A stretch of DNA of 43,472 bases, taken from Actinomycetota bacterium (GTDB lineage: Bacteria > Actinomycetota > CADDZG01 > WHSQ01). Positions within the stretch are counted from its first letter, which is position 1, and every line of letters starts with the position of its first letter. A model generated the notes under the pieces. The model was given only the letters and a program-made list of their open reading frames with translations. It was not told where the DNA came from and made no database searches. The stretch lies in assembly GCA_030447315.1 (NCBI GenBank), contig JAUJPD010000008.1:32200-75671 (forward strand). Direction: 5' to 3'. The position numbers and the translations under genes are program-made. This document shows, piece by piece, positions 25,534 to 33,837 of this stretch.

Positions 25534-28140
25534 TTAAGCCTCGAGCTCTGCGAGCCGAGCTTTCAGTCTCTCCCGCCTCTGTTGATGCTCGGCGATCTTG
25601 TGCCGCTCCTTGGCGACGACCGCCTCGGGGGCCTTCGCGACGAACGAAGCGTTGGCGAGCTTGCCTTCGGCCCTCTTGATCTCTGAGTCCGCCTCGTCGA
25701 TCTTGTCCTGGAGACGGGTGCGTTCAACATCGAGATCGACGGTTGCTCCGAGATCCAGCGCGAACTCGACGCCGGCGGCGGTGATCGCTCGGACCGTCCC
25801 AGCCGGCGGCGGCAACTCCGCGATCGTCAGCGCCTCGAGACGGGCCAACGCGATGACCGCGGGCTCCATGGCCATCAGCTCGTCGGCGAGAGGGCCCGGA
25901 GCCACAGTTACCGCGACGCGCTTGCCTTGAGGAACACCGTGCTCGATCTTGAGCCGGCGGATCGATGCAACGAGATCTTGGAATCTCTCCATCGTGGCCT
26001 CGACCTCGGGCTCACGCCGACCGGAAGCAGCAGGCCAGGTTGCATGCATGATCGAGCCCGCATCCGGTCGCAGACGATGCCACAGCTCCTCGGTGATGAA
26101 GGGCATCACCGGGTGCAGAGATCGCAAGATCTGATCGAGCACGTGGACCAAGACGGGAGCCGCTTCTTCGGGACGCAATTTCGAGAGCTCGATGTACCAA
26201 TCACAGAACTCGCTCCAGATGAACCGGTAGAGCTCGCGCATCGCCTCACCGAAGTTGTAGACCCCTAGCTGTTGCTCGACCTCCTCCAAGGTGCACGCGA
26301 GGCGGGACAGGATCCAGCGGTCTTCCGTGGAGGTAGCGGCCCTCAAGTCGGGGCGCGCGTCACCCAGTGACGACAACACGAAGCGCGATGCGTTCCACAG
26401 CTTGTTGGCGAAGTTCCGAGCATCCTGGATCCGCTCTTCCGACACCTTCATGTCGTTGCCGGGGATGGACGCGTAAGCGAGCGAGAATCGAAGTGCGTCA
26501 GCACCGTAACGCGAGATCATGTCCAGAGGATCGATGACGTTCCCCAGCGACTTCGACATCTTCTTCCCGTGTGCGTCCCGAACGATCCCGTGGATGAAGA
26601 CGTCTTTGAACGGGACCTCGCCCATGAAATAGAGGCCGGACATGACCATGCGGGCCACCCAGAGATAGAGGATCTCGTAACCGGTCACCATCACGCTCGT
26701 TGGATAGAAGAAGTCGAGATCGGCAGTCTCGTCGGGCCATCCGAGCGTCGAGAACGGCCACAGCTGCGAGGAGAACCATGTATCGAGAACGTCGGTCTCC
26801 TGGTGCACATTGTGTGAAGAGCACTCGGCACAGGCCTCTGCCTCCTCCATCGAGGCGAAGACGGCCTGGCAGTCGTCGCAGTACCAGACGGGGATGCGGT
26901 GGCCCCACCAGATCTGGCGTGAGATGCACCAGTCGCGGATGTTTGCCAGCCAGTCCATGTACGACCTGGCGAAACGCTTCGGCTCGAAGCGCATCCGCCC
27001 TTCGACCACCACATCCATGGCCGGTTTCACGAGGGGCTCCATCCGCACGAACCACTGCAGCGACAACCACGGCTCTACTTCGGTATGGCACCGATAACAG
27101 TGCCCTACCGAGTGGACGTAAGGGCGTTCGACCTCGTCGACCAGATCGAGCGCCTCGAGCTTCTCCAGAACAGCAGATCTTGCCTGGTACCGATCGAGTC
27201 CTTGGAAGTCCCCGCCGTTCTCGTTGACCCGAGCGGTGCCGTCGAAGATATTGATCTTGTCCAAGCCTTGGCGTTCGCCCATCTCGAAGTCGAGGGGGTC
27301 ATGTGCAGGTGTGCCTTTGACCGCGCCGGTACCGAACTCCAGATCGACGCCCTCGTCCGCGACGATCCGCATGTCGCGCTCTGGAAAGAAGGGGTGGACG
27401 ACGCGGCGGCCGACGAGGTGCCGGTAGCGCTCGTCATCGGGGTGCACGAAGATGCCGGTGTCACCCAGCATGGTCTCGATCCGCGTCGTGGCGACGGAGA
27501 TGAAGCCGTCGCCCTCGGACAACCTGTAGCGGAACGTGACGATCTCGCCGGCCACGTCTTCGTGCTCGACCTCGATGTCGGACAGAGCCGTCTCGCAGCG
27601 CGGGCACCAGTTGATGATCCGGTTGCCGCGGTAGATGAGTCCGTCGTCGAACCAGCGGACGAATACCGTGCGAACAGCGCGCGAGAGGCCCTCATCCATC
27701 GTGAAGCGCTCGCGGCTCCAATCGCATGCATCACCGAGCTTGCGCATCTGTTCGAGGATCCGGCCCCCATACTCTTGCTTCCAACCCCAGACGCGCTCGA
27801 CGAACGCGTCTCGTCCCAGCTCGTGCCGGTTCGTGCCTTCTTTCCGGAGCTCGCGCTCGACGACGTTTTGGGTAGCGATGCCGGCGTGATCGGTGCCCGG
27901 CAGCCACAACGCCTCCTCGCCTTTCATGCGAGCACGTCTCGTCAGTGCATCCATCAGGGTGTGGCCGAGGGCGTGACCGATGTGCAACGCGCCGGTAACG
28001 TTCGGCGGAGGGAGCACGATCGTGAATGGGGTCTTCTCGCTGGTCTCGTCCGCGTGGAAGAAACCACCTTCTTCCCATCGCTCGTACCACAGTGGCTCGA
28101 TGGCCCCAGGGTCGTAGACGCTCGCTAACTCAGACGTCAT
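25534..28140 (-). CDS. valS: valyl-tRNA synthetase
   Basis: An 868-residue class I synthetase for tRNA-Val. The HIGH motif lies in PPPNVTGALHIGHALGHT (about 47-64). The editing domain has the segment FGTGAVKGTPAHDPLDFEMG. KMSKS is intact in HGKKMSKSLGNVIDP (about 520-535). The C-terminus forms the typical ValRS coiled-coil arm (LQDKIDEADSEIKRAEGKLA, about 805-868). It overlaps the upstream DUF3352-like gene by 4 nt (ATGA), and folC follows 3 nt later. Confidence 0.98.
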   Translation of the reverse strand: MTSELASVYDPGAIEPLWYERWEEGGFFHADETSEKTPFTIVLPPPNVTGALHIGHALGHTLMDALTRRARMKGEEALWLPGTDHAGIATQNVVERELRKEGTNRHELGRDAFVERVWGWKQEYGGRILEQMRKLGDACDWSRERFTMDEGLSRAVRTVFVRWFDDGLIYRGNRIINWCPRCETALSDIEVEHEDVAGEIVTFRYRLSEGDGFISVATTRIETMLGDTGIFVHPDDERYRHLVGRRVVHPFFPERDMRIVADEGVDLEFGTGAVKGTPAHDPLDFEMGERQGLDKINIFDGTARVNENGGDFQGLDRYQARSAVLEKLEALDLVDEVERPYVHSVGHCYRCHTEVEPWLSLQWFVRMEPLVKPAMDVVVEGRMRFEPKRFARSYMDWLANIRDWCISRQIWWGHRIPVWYCDDCQAVFASMEEAEACAECSSHNVHQETDVLDTWFSSQLWPFSTLGWPDETADLDFFYPTSVMVTGYEILYLWVARMVMSGLYFMGEVPFKDVFIHGIVRDAHGKKMSKSLGNVIDPLDMISRYGADALRFSLAYASIPGNDMKVSEERIQDARNFANKLWNASRFVLSSLGDARPDLRAATSTEDRWILSRLACTLEEVEQQLGVYNFGEAMRELYRFIWSEFCDWYIELSKLRPEEAAPVLVHVLDQILRSLHPVMPFITEELWHRLRPDAGSIMHATWPAASGRREPEVEATMERFQDLVASIRRLKIEHGVPQGKRVAVTVAPGPLADELMAMEPAVIALARLEALTIAELPPPAGTVRAITAAGVEFALDLGATVDLDVERTRLQDKIDEADSEIKRAEGKLANASFVAKAPEAVVAKERHKIAEHQQRRERLKARLAELEA

Positions 28141-29723
28141 GGAACCCCGACCACGAGCCTCCGCACGACGTCGTCCCCTTCCTCGCGCGAACCGGACACG
28201 ATGTAACCAAAGGGTTCGAGATACGGCTTTATTTGCTCTTGGTAAGTGGGGTCGGACTGATCGCTGAAGACCATCACCGACTCGGCTAAAGCCTGAGCTG
28301 TGTCCAGATCGACGAAGAAACCTGCGTCGAAGTCGGACCCGAGAGCGTCCTTAGCGGGAGCGAAGCCCTCGGCGTCCGCCAGGCGCTGCTCGGGTTGGAT
28401 CGCCTGCTCCGTCGCGCTCTGCCCGTACGAGATCACAAGACGATCCCTCCCAAGGAAGTAGACGGGCGCGGGCATCCCGGGAGCTTGCAGACTGAATCCC
28501 TCCAGATCCCCCTCTGAAGCAGGTCCTGGCTGCAGACCCTCCTCGGTCAGCATCCGCTGAGCCGTATCTAGAAGAGCTGCGGTCTTGCTGGGGTCCTTCG
28601 ACTCGATCACCAGGCCGCCACCTAGCTCCTGAAGGTTCGTGCCTTGCACGAAGATCCCGGCATCACCCATCCATGACAGCACGTCGTCCTCGAGATCGAG
28701 CCCTGTCTCAGAGGTGAAGGCAGACTCGACCTGGGCGCGATTGAATCCCGGGACCTCGGCGAAGAGACCGAGGAGCTCGGTCGCGAGACCACCGAGGTTC
28801 GGCACCCCCAAAGCCGCCCACGATTCGGCGGGCAAGCTGAGCAGGAGGCCGGGCCCGGTGAACGAGCTGAAGCCCGCGAAGGGGCCTTCGGTAGGCGAGC
28901 CACCCGAGCTCTCGAAACCGATCGAATCCGAGGTCACGTAGGCCACTCCGGCCCAGGGCGGGAGGTCTCCCAGATCGAGGTTCTCGAAGACCGCTCGGTC
29001 CTCAGGCGTCATCTGCGGGTCCTCCTGGATCAACGAAAAGAGAGCGCTGGAGTCTGCGTAGAACAGCCCGAGCCAGTCGTCACGCAGAACCTCGATGGCG
29101 TCGAGGAACTTTTCCGACTCCTGCAACGAGTCGCCCTCGCTCGCGTCGATCGTGGCTTTGACCGCGTCTTCGGTCCCGCCGACGAAGAATCCATCGATGA
29201 TCACGAAAGACGGGGAGCCGGGTTCATCCTCGACCAGCTCGTATGTCGTTCCCCTGTACTCACGCTCCACTATGGGTGCGCCCGGGTCTTCTTCCTCCTG
29301 GACACGGTGGATGAAGTCCCTCAGAGCTTCATCGTCCTTGCTCTCGACGAGCACGCCGAAATTCGGGAGCTCAGGAGTTCCGCCCGGCATCAGGTAGCCA
29401 CCGATCTGATCTCCCAGCCACGGTTCGACATCTTCTTCGTAGGAGAGACCATCTTTGCCGAGCTGATCATCGAGGAGCTCGATCAGTTTGTTGAGGGCGT
29501 CATCGGTGCTCTTAACCTGCGGGAACTTCTGGAGAAGATCGTCCAGCGCCATCTTCTGGTCGTTGGAAGGACGCAGGAAGAGGTTTCCGTAGAAGACAGA
29601 GTCCCTGGGAACCAGCCCGATCGCCTGATCCTCGGCCGGCGCCATGAAGCGCACGTAAGCCACAGCCGCTCCTCCCACGACAACGAGGGCAACCAAAGCG
29701 ATAGCCACTGCCTTCGTTCTCAT
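28137..29723 (-). CDS. DUF3352-like exported or membrane-anchored protein
   Basis: A 528-residue protein with a single N-terminal hydrophobic helix (AVAIALVALVVVGGAAVAYV, residues 4-23) that anchors it outside the membrane or is cleaved. The remainder is soluble, acidic and without cysteine. Segments such as GLVPRDSVFYGNLFLRPSND, DVEPWLGDQIGGYLMPGG and VIIDGFFVGGTEDAVKATID match my memory of the DUF3352 pattern (a repeated fold with a P-x-D/S-x-x-x-Y start and WLGDR-type motifs). The function of that family is unknown. GAGGAGG lies 6 nt before the ATG. The stop overlaps valS, so this gene leads the valS-folC-ndk group and is likely controlled by the promoter at 29755-29783. Confidence 0.75.
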   Translation of the reverse strand: MRTKAVAIALVALVVVGGAAVAYVRFMAPAEDQAIGLVPRDSVFYGNLFLRPSNDQKMALDDLLQKFPQVKSTDDALNKLIELLDDQLGKDGLSYEEDVEPWLGDQIGGYLMPGGTPELPNFGVLVESKDDEALRDFIHRVQEEEDPGAPIVEREYRGTTYELVEDEPGSPSFVIIDGFFVGGTEDAVKATIDASEGDSLQESEKFLDAIEVLRDDWLGLFYADSSALFSLIQEDPQMTPEDRAVFENLDLGDLPPWAGVAYVTSDSIGFESSGGSPTEGPFAGFSSFTGPGLLLSLPAESWAALGVPNLGGLATELLGLFAEVPGFNRAQVESAFTSETGLDLEDDVLSWMGDAGIFVQGTNLQELGGGLVIESKDPSKTAALLDTAQRMLTEEGLQPGPASEGDLEGFSLQAPGMPAPVYFLGRDRLVISYGQSATEQAIQPEQRLADAEGFAPAKDALGSDFDAGFFVDLDTAQALAESVMVFSDQSDPTYQEQIKPYLEPFGYIVSGSREEGDDVVRRLVVGVP

Positions 29724-29754
29724 AGGAAACCTCCTCGCAGATCAAGGCATACGG

Positions 29755-29783
29755 ATACTAGGAGAGGGCGAGGAAGGTGTTGA
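29755..29783 (-). promoter_or_regulatory. candidate sigma-70-type promoter for the DUF3352-valS-folC group
   Basis: On the minus strand TCAACA (29783-29778) and TAGTAT (29760-29755) stand 17 nt apart, a good fit to a housekeeping promoter. Transcription would start near 29748, about 25 nt before the ATG at 29723. It lies in the only sizeable gap (73 bp) between clpX and the next gene, which suggests that the long gene train is split here. Confidence 0.45.
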
Positions 29784-29796
29784 GGTGAAAGGTGGG

Positions 29797-31071
29797 TCAG
29801 GCGGAACGTTCGCGAGCGGGGCGCGCGGGGCGCTCCTTGGCTCGCGGTACGAGCGTGGGATTGACACGCTCGAGAACCACCTCGCGGTTGATGATGCACT
29901 TGCCGATGTTCTCTTGGCTCGGCAGGTCATACATGACGTTCAACAAGACCTCTTCGAGGATGGCGCGCAATCCGCGTGCCCCCGTACCGCGAAGCATCGA
30001 CTGCTCGGCTACCGCCTCGAGCGCGTCGATGGTGAAGTCGAGCTCGACGCCGTCGAACTCGAAGAACCTCTTGTATTGCTTGATCAATGCGTTCTTGGGC
30101 TCGGTGAGGATCTCGACGAGAGCTTCCTTGTCGAGGTTGTGGACGTGGGTGATGACTGGAAGCCGGCCGATGAACTCCGGGATGAGCCCGAACCTCAGGA
30201 GATCCTCCGGAAGAACGTGCTCGAGGATCGTTCCCAGGTCCTTCTGCTCCATCTTGCGTACGTCGGCCCCGAAACCGACACCCTTTCGGCCGATGCGGTT
30301 CTCGATGATGCGCTCGAGCCCGGCGAAAGCCCCTCCACAGATGAAGAGCACGTTCGTCGTGTCGATCTGGATGAACTCCTGGTGCGGGTGCTTCCGGCCG
30401 CCTTGGGGAGGAACACTGGCCGTGGTCCCCTCGAGGATCTTCAGGAGTGCCTGCTGCACCCCTTCCCCGGAGACGTCACGAGTGATCGACGGGTTCTCCG
30501 ACTTGCGAGCGATCTTGTCGACCTCGTCGATGTAGATGATGCCCGTCTCGGCCCTCTTGACGTCGTAGTCGGCTGCTTGGATCAGCTTCAAAAGGATGTT
30601 CTCGACGTCTTCCCCGACGTAACCCGCCTCGGTCAGAGCGGTGGCGTCGGCGATCGCGAAGGGGACGTTGAGCATGCGAGCAAGCGTCTGCGCTAGAAGG
30701 GTCTTGCCGCAGCCGGTCGGGCCGAGCAAGACGATGTTCGACTTGGCCAGCTCGACGTCGCCCTCGGTGGCCGCACCCACCTGGATCCGCTTGTAGTGGT
30801 TGTAGACCGCGACCGAAAGGACCTTCTTCGCCTGTTCCTGCCCGACGATGTAATCGTTCAGGAACTCGTAGATCTCTTTGGGCTTGGGAAGGTCTTCGAG
30901 CTTGAGCTCGGGCGTTTCAGAGAGCTCTTCCTCGATGATCTCGTTGCAGAGGTCGATGCATTCGTCACAGATGTAGACGCCGGGTCCGGCGATCAGCTTC
31001 TTGACCTGCTTCTGGGACTTGCCACAGAACGAGCACTTCAACAGATCGCCGCCGTCACCGAACTTCGGCAC
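29797..31071 (-). CDS. clpX: ATP-dependent Clp protease ATP-binding subunit ClpX
   Basis: A 424-residue AAA+ unfoldase that recognises tagged proteins and feeds them to ClpP. The N-terminal C4 zinc finger is present (CSFCGKSQ and CDECIDLC, about 13-42). Walker A is [15 protein letters not shown] (about 120-134). Walker B is [12 protein letters not shown], and sensor and ARG-finger regions follow ([11 protein letters not shown], RTGxx-like [13 protein letters not shown]). The pore loop and IGF-type ClpP-binding loop region ([13 protein letters not shown]) are present. A short basic tail ends the protein. It begins 12 nt after clpP. Confidence 0.97.
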   Translation of the reverse strand: MPKFGDGGDLLKCSFCGKSQKQVKKLIAGPGVYICDECIDLCNEIIEEELSETPELKLEDLPKPKEIYEFLNDYIVGQEQAKKVLSVAVYNHYKRIQVGAATEGDVELAKSNIVLLGPTGCGKTLLAQTLARMLNVPFAIADATALTEAGYVGEDVENILLKLIQAADYDVKRAETGIIYIDEVDKIARKSENPSITRDVSGEGVQQALLKILEGTTASVPPQGGRKHPHQEFIQIDTTNVLFICGGAFAGLERIIENRIGRKGVGFGADVRKMEQKDLGTILEHVLPEDLLRFGLIPEFIGRLPVITHVHNLDKEALVEILTEPKNALIKQYKRFFEFDGVELDFTIDALEAVAEQSMLRGTGARGLRAILEEVLLNVMYDLPSQENIGKCIINREVVLERVNPTLVPRAKERPARPARERSA

Positions 31072-31083
31072 TGTCAGACCTCC

Positions 31084-31788
31084 CTAAGCTTCGGGATCGG
31101 GGGCCGGGGACGCCTCGACCTCGCGGGCGACCCGTCCTGCCTCGCCCGGAAGGAGAGCTCCGTTACCGGCCTTCTTCTCAGCGAGAGAACGGCTGCTGAT
31201 CACCTCGTCGACGATACCGTAAGCCTTTGCATCCTCGGCTGTCATGAAGCGGTCGCGGTCGATGTCCTTCTCGACCTGCTCGTAGTCGTTGCCCGTGTGC
31301 TCGGCGATGATCTCGGCCATCCGCTTGCGAAGCGACAGGACCTCTTTAGCGTGGATCTCGATGTCGGTGGGCGTGCCCGAGAAACCGGCAGACCCCTGGT
31401 GGATCATGATCTTCGAGTTGGGCAGCGAGTAACGCTTGCCCTCGGCGCCACCCAGAAGCAAGATCGCGCCCATCGACATGGCCATGCCGACACAGATCGT
31501 GGATACGTCGGGCTTGATGTATTGCATGGTGTCGTAGATCGCCATGCCCGCATAGACCATGCCGCCTGGAGAGTTGATGTACAGGCTGATGTCCTTGTCT
31601 GGATCCTCGGACTCCAGATGCAGCATCTGGGCGACGATGAGGTTGGCGACCTGGTCGTCCACGGGGGTGCCGAGGAAAACGATCCGCTCTTTGAGCAAGC
31701 GAGAGTAGATGTCGAAGGAGCGCTCGCCACGACTCGTCTGCTCGACGACCATGGGAACGAGGTAGTTGCGGTAAGCGTCCTGATTCAT
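31084..31788 (-). CDS. clpP: ATP-dependent Clp protease proteolytic subunit
   Basis: A 234-residue serine peptidase that forms the tetradecameric barrel of the Clp machine. The catalytic triad can be placed at S105 ([12 protein letters not shown]), H130 ([10 protein letters not shown]) and D179 (DRDRFM). The usual start [22 protein letters not shown] is clear. The last 30 or so residues after SSRS form an Ala/Glu/Pro-rich tail longer than in most ClpP. Only one clpP is visible here, although actinobacteria often have two. It lies between tig and clpX. Confidence 0.97.
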   Translation of the reverse strand: MNQDAYRNYLVPMVVEQTSRGERSFDIYSRLLKERIVFLGTPVDDQVANLIVAQMLHLESEDPDKDISLYINSPGGMVYAGMAIYDTMQYIKPDVSTICVGMAMSMGAILLLGGAEGKRYSLPNSKIMIHQGSAGFSGTPTDIEIHAKEVLSLRKRMAEIIAEHTGNDYEQVEKDIDRDRFMTAEDAKAYGIVDEVISSRSLAEKKAGNGALLPGEAGRVAREVEASPAPDPEA

Positions 31789-31833
31789 GACTTGTAGCCC
31801 TCCGTCTCCCCGCCACCCTGGACAGGTCCTCCA

Positions 31834-33168
31834 CTATGAATCATCGGTCACCCTCCCGATGACATTCACCGAGCCAACCACATAGTCCAGAGCCTTGCGG
31901 CGCATGATATCGGCGGCTACCGCCCCGACCCGGCCTGACTCGACCAGGTTCTGGGCCACCTCCTTGGGATCCCGCTGGGCCTGTGCCGCCGCCATCGAGA
32001 TCTCGCGACCAAGCTCCTCTTCGGAGACATCGACGTTCTGCTCCCGTGCTATCTCTTCTAAGAGAAGCTCGGCTTTCACCGATCTGGCCGCCTGCTCGCG
32101 CAGGTCCCGGCGGATCTCTAGCTCGGTCAGCTGCAGCTGGGCGCCGTAGGTGTCGAGCGTCAACCCAGCCCGCTCCAGATCCTGCTCCAGGTGCTCGAGG
32201 CGGTGCCCGAACTCGCTCTCGACCAGCTTCTCGGGCGGCTCCAGCTCGGACGCCTCGACCAAGGCGGTCAGTGCGTTCGTCCGCAACTCTTCTTCGTTCA
32301 TACGTTCCTTGACGGTGGCGAGCCGAGCGCGAAGGTCCTCTTTCAGATCGTCCAGGGACTCGAACTCCCCCACGGTCTTGGCGAACTCGTCGTCCACCAC
32401 CGGAAGCCTCTTGGTCTTGACCTCCTTGACCAAGACCGTGAACGAAACCGGCTCGGTACTGGAATGATCGTGATCGGATCCGTCATCACCATGGATATGG
32501 ATCTCGTCGGTGAACTTCAAGATCGCACCGGGTCGGGTTCCCTCCAGTTCCTCGTCCAAGCTCGGGGGGCCGGTGCGCGAACCGACCTCGTAGAGGAAGT
32601 CGGGAGCGCTCAGGCCTTCGACCAACGAGTCGTTCTGATACCCCTTGAGGTCGACCAGGACATGATCACCCCGCCGGGCTTCCCGCCCCACGGATTCGAG
32701 CTCGGCGAAGCGGTCTCGCAGCCGCTCGAGCTGTTCGTCTAGGTCTTCGTCGGTGATCTCCGGCGATGGAGCCTCGACCTCGATCCCCGAGAGCTCCGGG
32801 ATCCGGACCTCGGGCCGCACATCTACGGTGGCCTCGAAGACGAGAGGTGTGCCCGCTTCGAACTCGACGACTTCTATCTCCGGCGGCGCTATCGCCTCGA
32901 GGTCCTCGGCCCGCAGAGCGTCCCTGTAGATCTGTGGAAGAGCCTCCTGTAATGCCTCTTCACGCACGGTATCCAGGCCCACCCTGGCGTCGATCATCTG
33001 GCGCGGCACCTTGCCGCGACGGAAGCCGGGGATGCGGATCTCATTGGCCCACTTGCGGTAGACGGCGTCTATCGCGGGCTTCAACGCCGACTCCGGAACC
33101 TCGACCCGCAGCTTGACGCGGTCCTTCTCTAGCTGCTCAGTGGTGGTTTGAAGAGGGGGTCCCGACAT
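31834..33168 (-). CDS. tig: trigger factor (ribosome-associated chaperone)
   Basis: A 444-residue folding factor that docks at the ribosomal exit tunnel. The N-terminal domain has the ribosome-binding loop GFRRGKVPRQMI (about 43-54). A middle FKBP-type isomerase domain (about 150-260) contains a His/Asp-rich insertion (HIHGDDGSDHDHSS, about 208-221), and a helical C-terminal chaperone domain follows (about 265-425). The insertion is unusual and could bind metal. The order tig-clpP-clpX is classical. The start ATG at 33166-33168 has AGGA about 10 nt upstream. The transcript probably begins near 33365, giving a leader of nearly 200 nt. Confidence 0.96.
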   Translation of the reverse strand: MSGPPLQTTTEQLEKDRVKLRVEVPESALKPAIDAVYRKWANEIRIPGFRRGKVPRQMIDARVGLDTVREEALQEALPQIYRDALRAEDLEAIAPPEIEVVEFEAGTPLVFEATVDVRPEVRIPELSGIEVEAPSPEITDEDLDEQLERLRDRFAELESVGREARRGDHVLVDLKGYQNDSLVEGLSAPDFLYEVGSRTGPPSLDEELEGTRPGAILKFTDEIHIHGDDGSDHDHSSTEPVSFTVLVKEVKTKRLPVVDDEFAKTVGEFESLDDLKEDLRARLATVKERMNEEELRTNALTALVEASELEPPEKLVESEFGHRLEHLEQDLERAGLTLDTYGAQLQLTELEIRRDLREQAARSVKAELLLEEIAREQNVDVSEEELGREISMAAAQAQRDPKEVAQNLVESGRVGAVAADIMRRKALDYVVGSVNVIGRVTDDS

Positions 33169-33277
33169 GGGCGCTCATCCTAGCGGCGGGGTGTGTCGCT
33201 CCCCGGCTCGCGCGGCCCCCGAGAGGGTTTCGCCTGTAGGGGGCGAAGTCTGTCCAGCAGCACCTCAGGCCGAGGGC

Positions 33278-33345
33278 CAGATTGGGAGCCGCGAACCGCG
33301 CTAGGCGGACGAAAGTGGGGATGGCGGCTCGCGACTCCCAATCTG
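33278..33345 (-). repeat. long inverted repeat in the tig leader
   Basis: CAGATTGGGAG at 33278-33288 is exactly mirrored by CTCCCAATCTG at 33335-33345. After two unpaired bases on each side the pairing continues (GCGA 33291-33294 with TCGC 33329-33332), so each arm is about 17 nt around a 34-nt loop. It lies in the 321-bp gene-free stretch between tig and tRNA-Pro, inside the predicted tig 5' leader. No T-run follows in either direction, so it does not look like a terminator. It may be a regulatory RNA structure or a small palindromic repeat; other genomic copies were not searched. Confidence 0.6.
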
Positions 33346-33371
33346 ATTCTCGGATGTTGCTTGCTCTGCCT

Positions 33372-33400
33372 ATGGTACAGAGGCGAACGCGCAGGGTAAA
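33372..33400 (-). promoter_or_regulatory. candidate promoter for tig-clpP-clpX
   Basis: On the minus strand TTTACC (33400-33395) and TACCAT (33377-33372) are 17 nt apart. This would start transcription near 33365 and put the inverted repeat at 33278-33345 into the tig leader. The match is moderate (4 of 6 bases in each box). Confidence 0.35.
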
Positions 33401-33489
33401 CGCGCTCACGCGCTATTCGTACACCGAGCCTGGCGAGATTCCGCACCGCGAAGAATCTTGTGGGCACCTTGATGCGATGCTTGAGCCTT

Positions 33490-33564
33490 CGGGGCGTAGC
33501 GCAGCTTGGTTAGCGCGCGTGCTTTGGGAGCACGAGGTCGCCGGTTCGAATCCGGCCGCCCCGA
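33490..33564 (+). tRNA. tRNA-Pro (anticodon TGG)
   Basis: A complete 75-nt cloverleaf. The acceptor is CGGGGCG/CGCCCCG with the C1-G72 pair typical of tRNA-Pro, the D stem is GCGC/GCGC, and the anticodon stem is CGTGC/GCACG with loop TTTGGGA (anticodon TGG). The T stem is GCCGG/CCGGC with loop TTCGAAT, and the discriminator is A. CCA is not encoded. It reads CCA and probably other proline codons, and stands 29 nt before tRNA-Gly in the same direction. Confidence 0.96.
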
Positions 33565-33593
33565 CAACGACGTGTCGGTAAAATCAACCCACT

Positions 33594-33667
33594 GCGGGCG
33601 TAGCTCAATGGTAGAGCCTCAGTTTTCCAAACTGAAAACGCGGGTTCGATACCCGCCGCCCGCTCCA
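33594..33667 (+). tRNA. tRNA-Gly (anticodon TCC)
   Basis: A complete cloverleaf with acceptor GCGGGCG/CGCCCGC, D stem GCTC/GAGC and anticodon stem TCAGT/ACTGA with loop TTTCCAA (anticodon TCC). The T stem is GCGGG/CCCGC with loop TTCGATA, and the discriminator is T. The CCA tail is encoded at 33665-33667, unlike tRNA-Pro just upstream. It reads GGA/GGG glycine codons. Confidence 0.96.
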
Positions 33668-33676
33668 CTAGGTCCT

Positions 33677-33694
33677 CGGCCCGCCCTGGGGCCG
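33677..33694 (+). terminator. possible terminator hairpin after tRNA-Gly
   Basis: CGGCCC (33677-33682) pairs with GGGCCG (33689-33694) over a 6-nt loop, 10 nt behind the encoded CCA. No T-run follows, so it would be a GC-rich hairpin of the kind often seen behind tRNA genes in high-GC genomes rather than a canonical terminator. Confidence 0.35.
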
Positions 33695-33708
33695 GTAAGC
33701 CCATCTCG

Positions 33709-33815
33709 CTAGGACCGACAGTAGTTATCGCGCTGCCCTTTTGGATCCGTCGCCACATGAAGTCCTCCAGCGGCTTCGTAGCTCCACAGCGAGTACAGCG
33801 CCGCTTCACGTCCAC
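33709..33815 (-). pseudogene. remnant of a small zinc-ribbon protein
   Basis: From GTG 33813-33815 the minus strand encodes VDVKRRCTRCGATKPLEDF, followed by MWRRIQKG, which resembles the start of short CxxCG-x-x-K-P-L-x-x-F zinc-ribbon proteins. After AAAAGGG the sense continues in another frame as QRDNYCRS and then a TAG stop. Such proteins normally go on with a second pair of cysteines (YCRxC). So the gene is frameshifted by one base and cut after the third cysteine. The original frame stays open to 33510 but only by reading through both tRNA genes antisense. A programmed -1 shift at the A/G run is possible but less likely than decay. Confidence 0.4.
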
Positions 33816-33837
33816 CTAGAAAGTGTATGAACCACCT

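Noticed and set aside
27085-28128. Plus-strand open frame of 347 codons
   Set aside because: Antisense to valS; the composition mirrors the codons of ValRS and no ribosome binding site or domain is seen.
30796-31797. Plus-strand open frame of 333 codons over clpP/clpX
   Set aside because: Shadow of two clear genes; repeated Leu/Val/Asp runs come from the reverse complement of conserved motifs.
33510-33708. Continuation of the zinc-ribbon frame antisense across both tRNA genes
   Set aside because: The sequence is that of tRNA-Pro and tRNA-Gly read backward; it cannot be a selected coding region.
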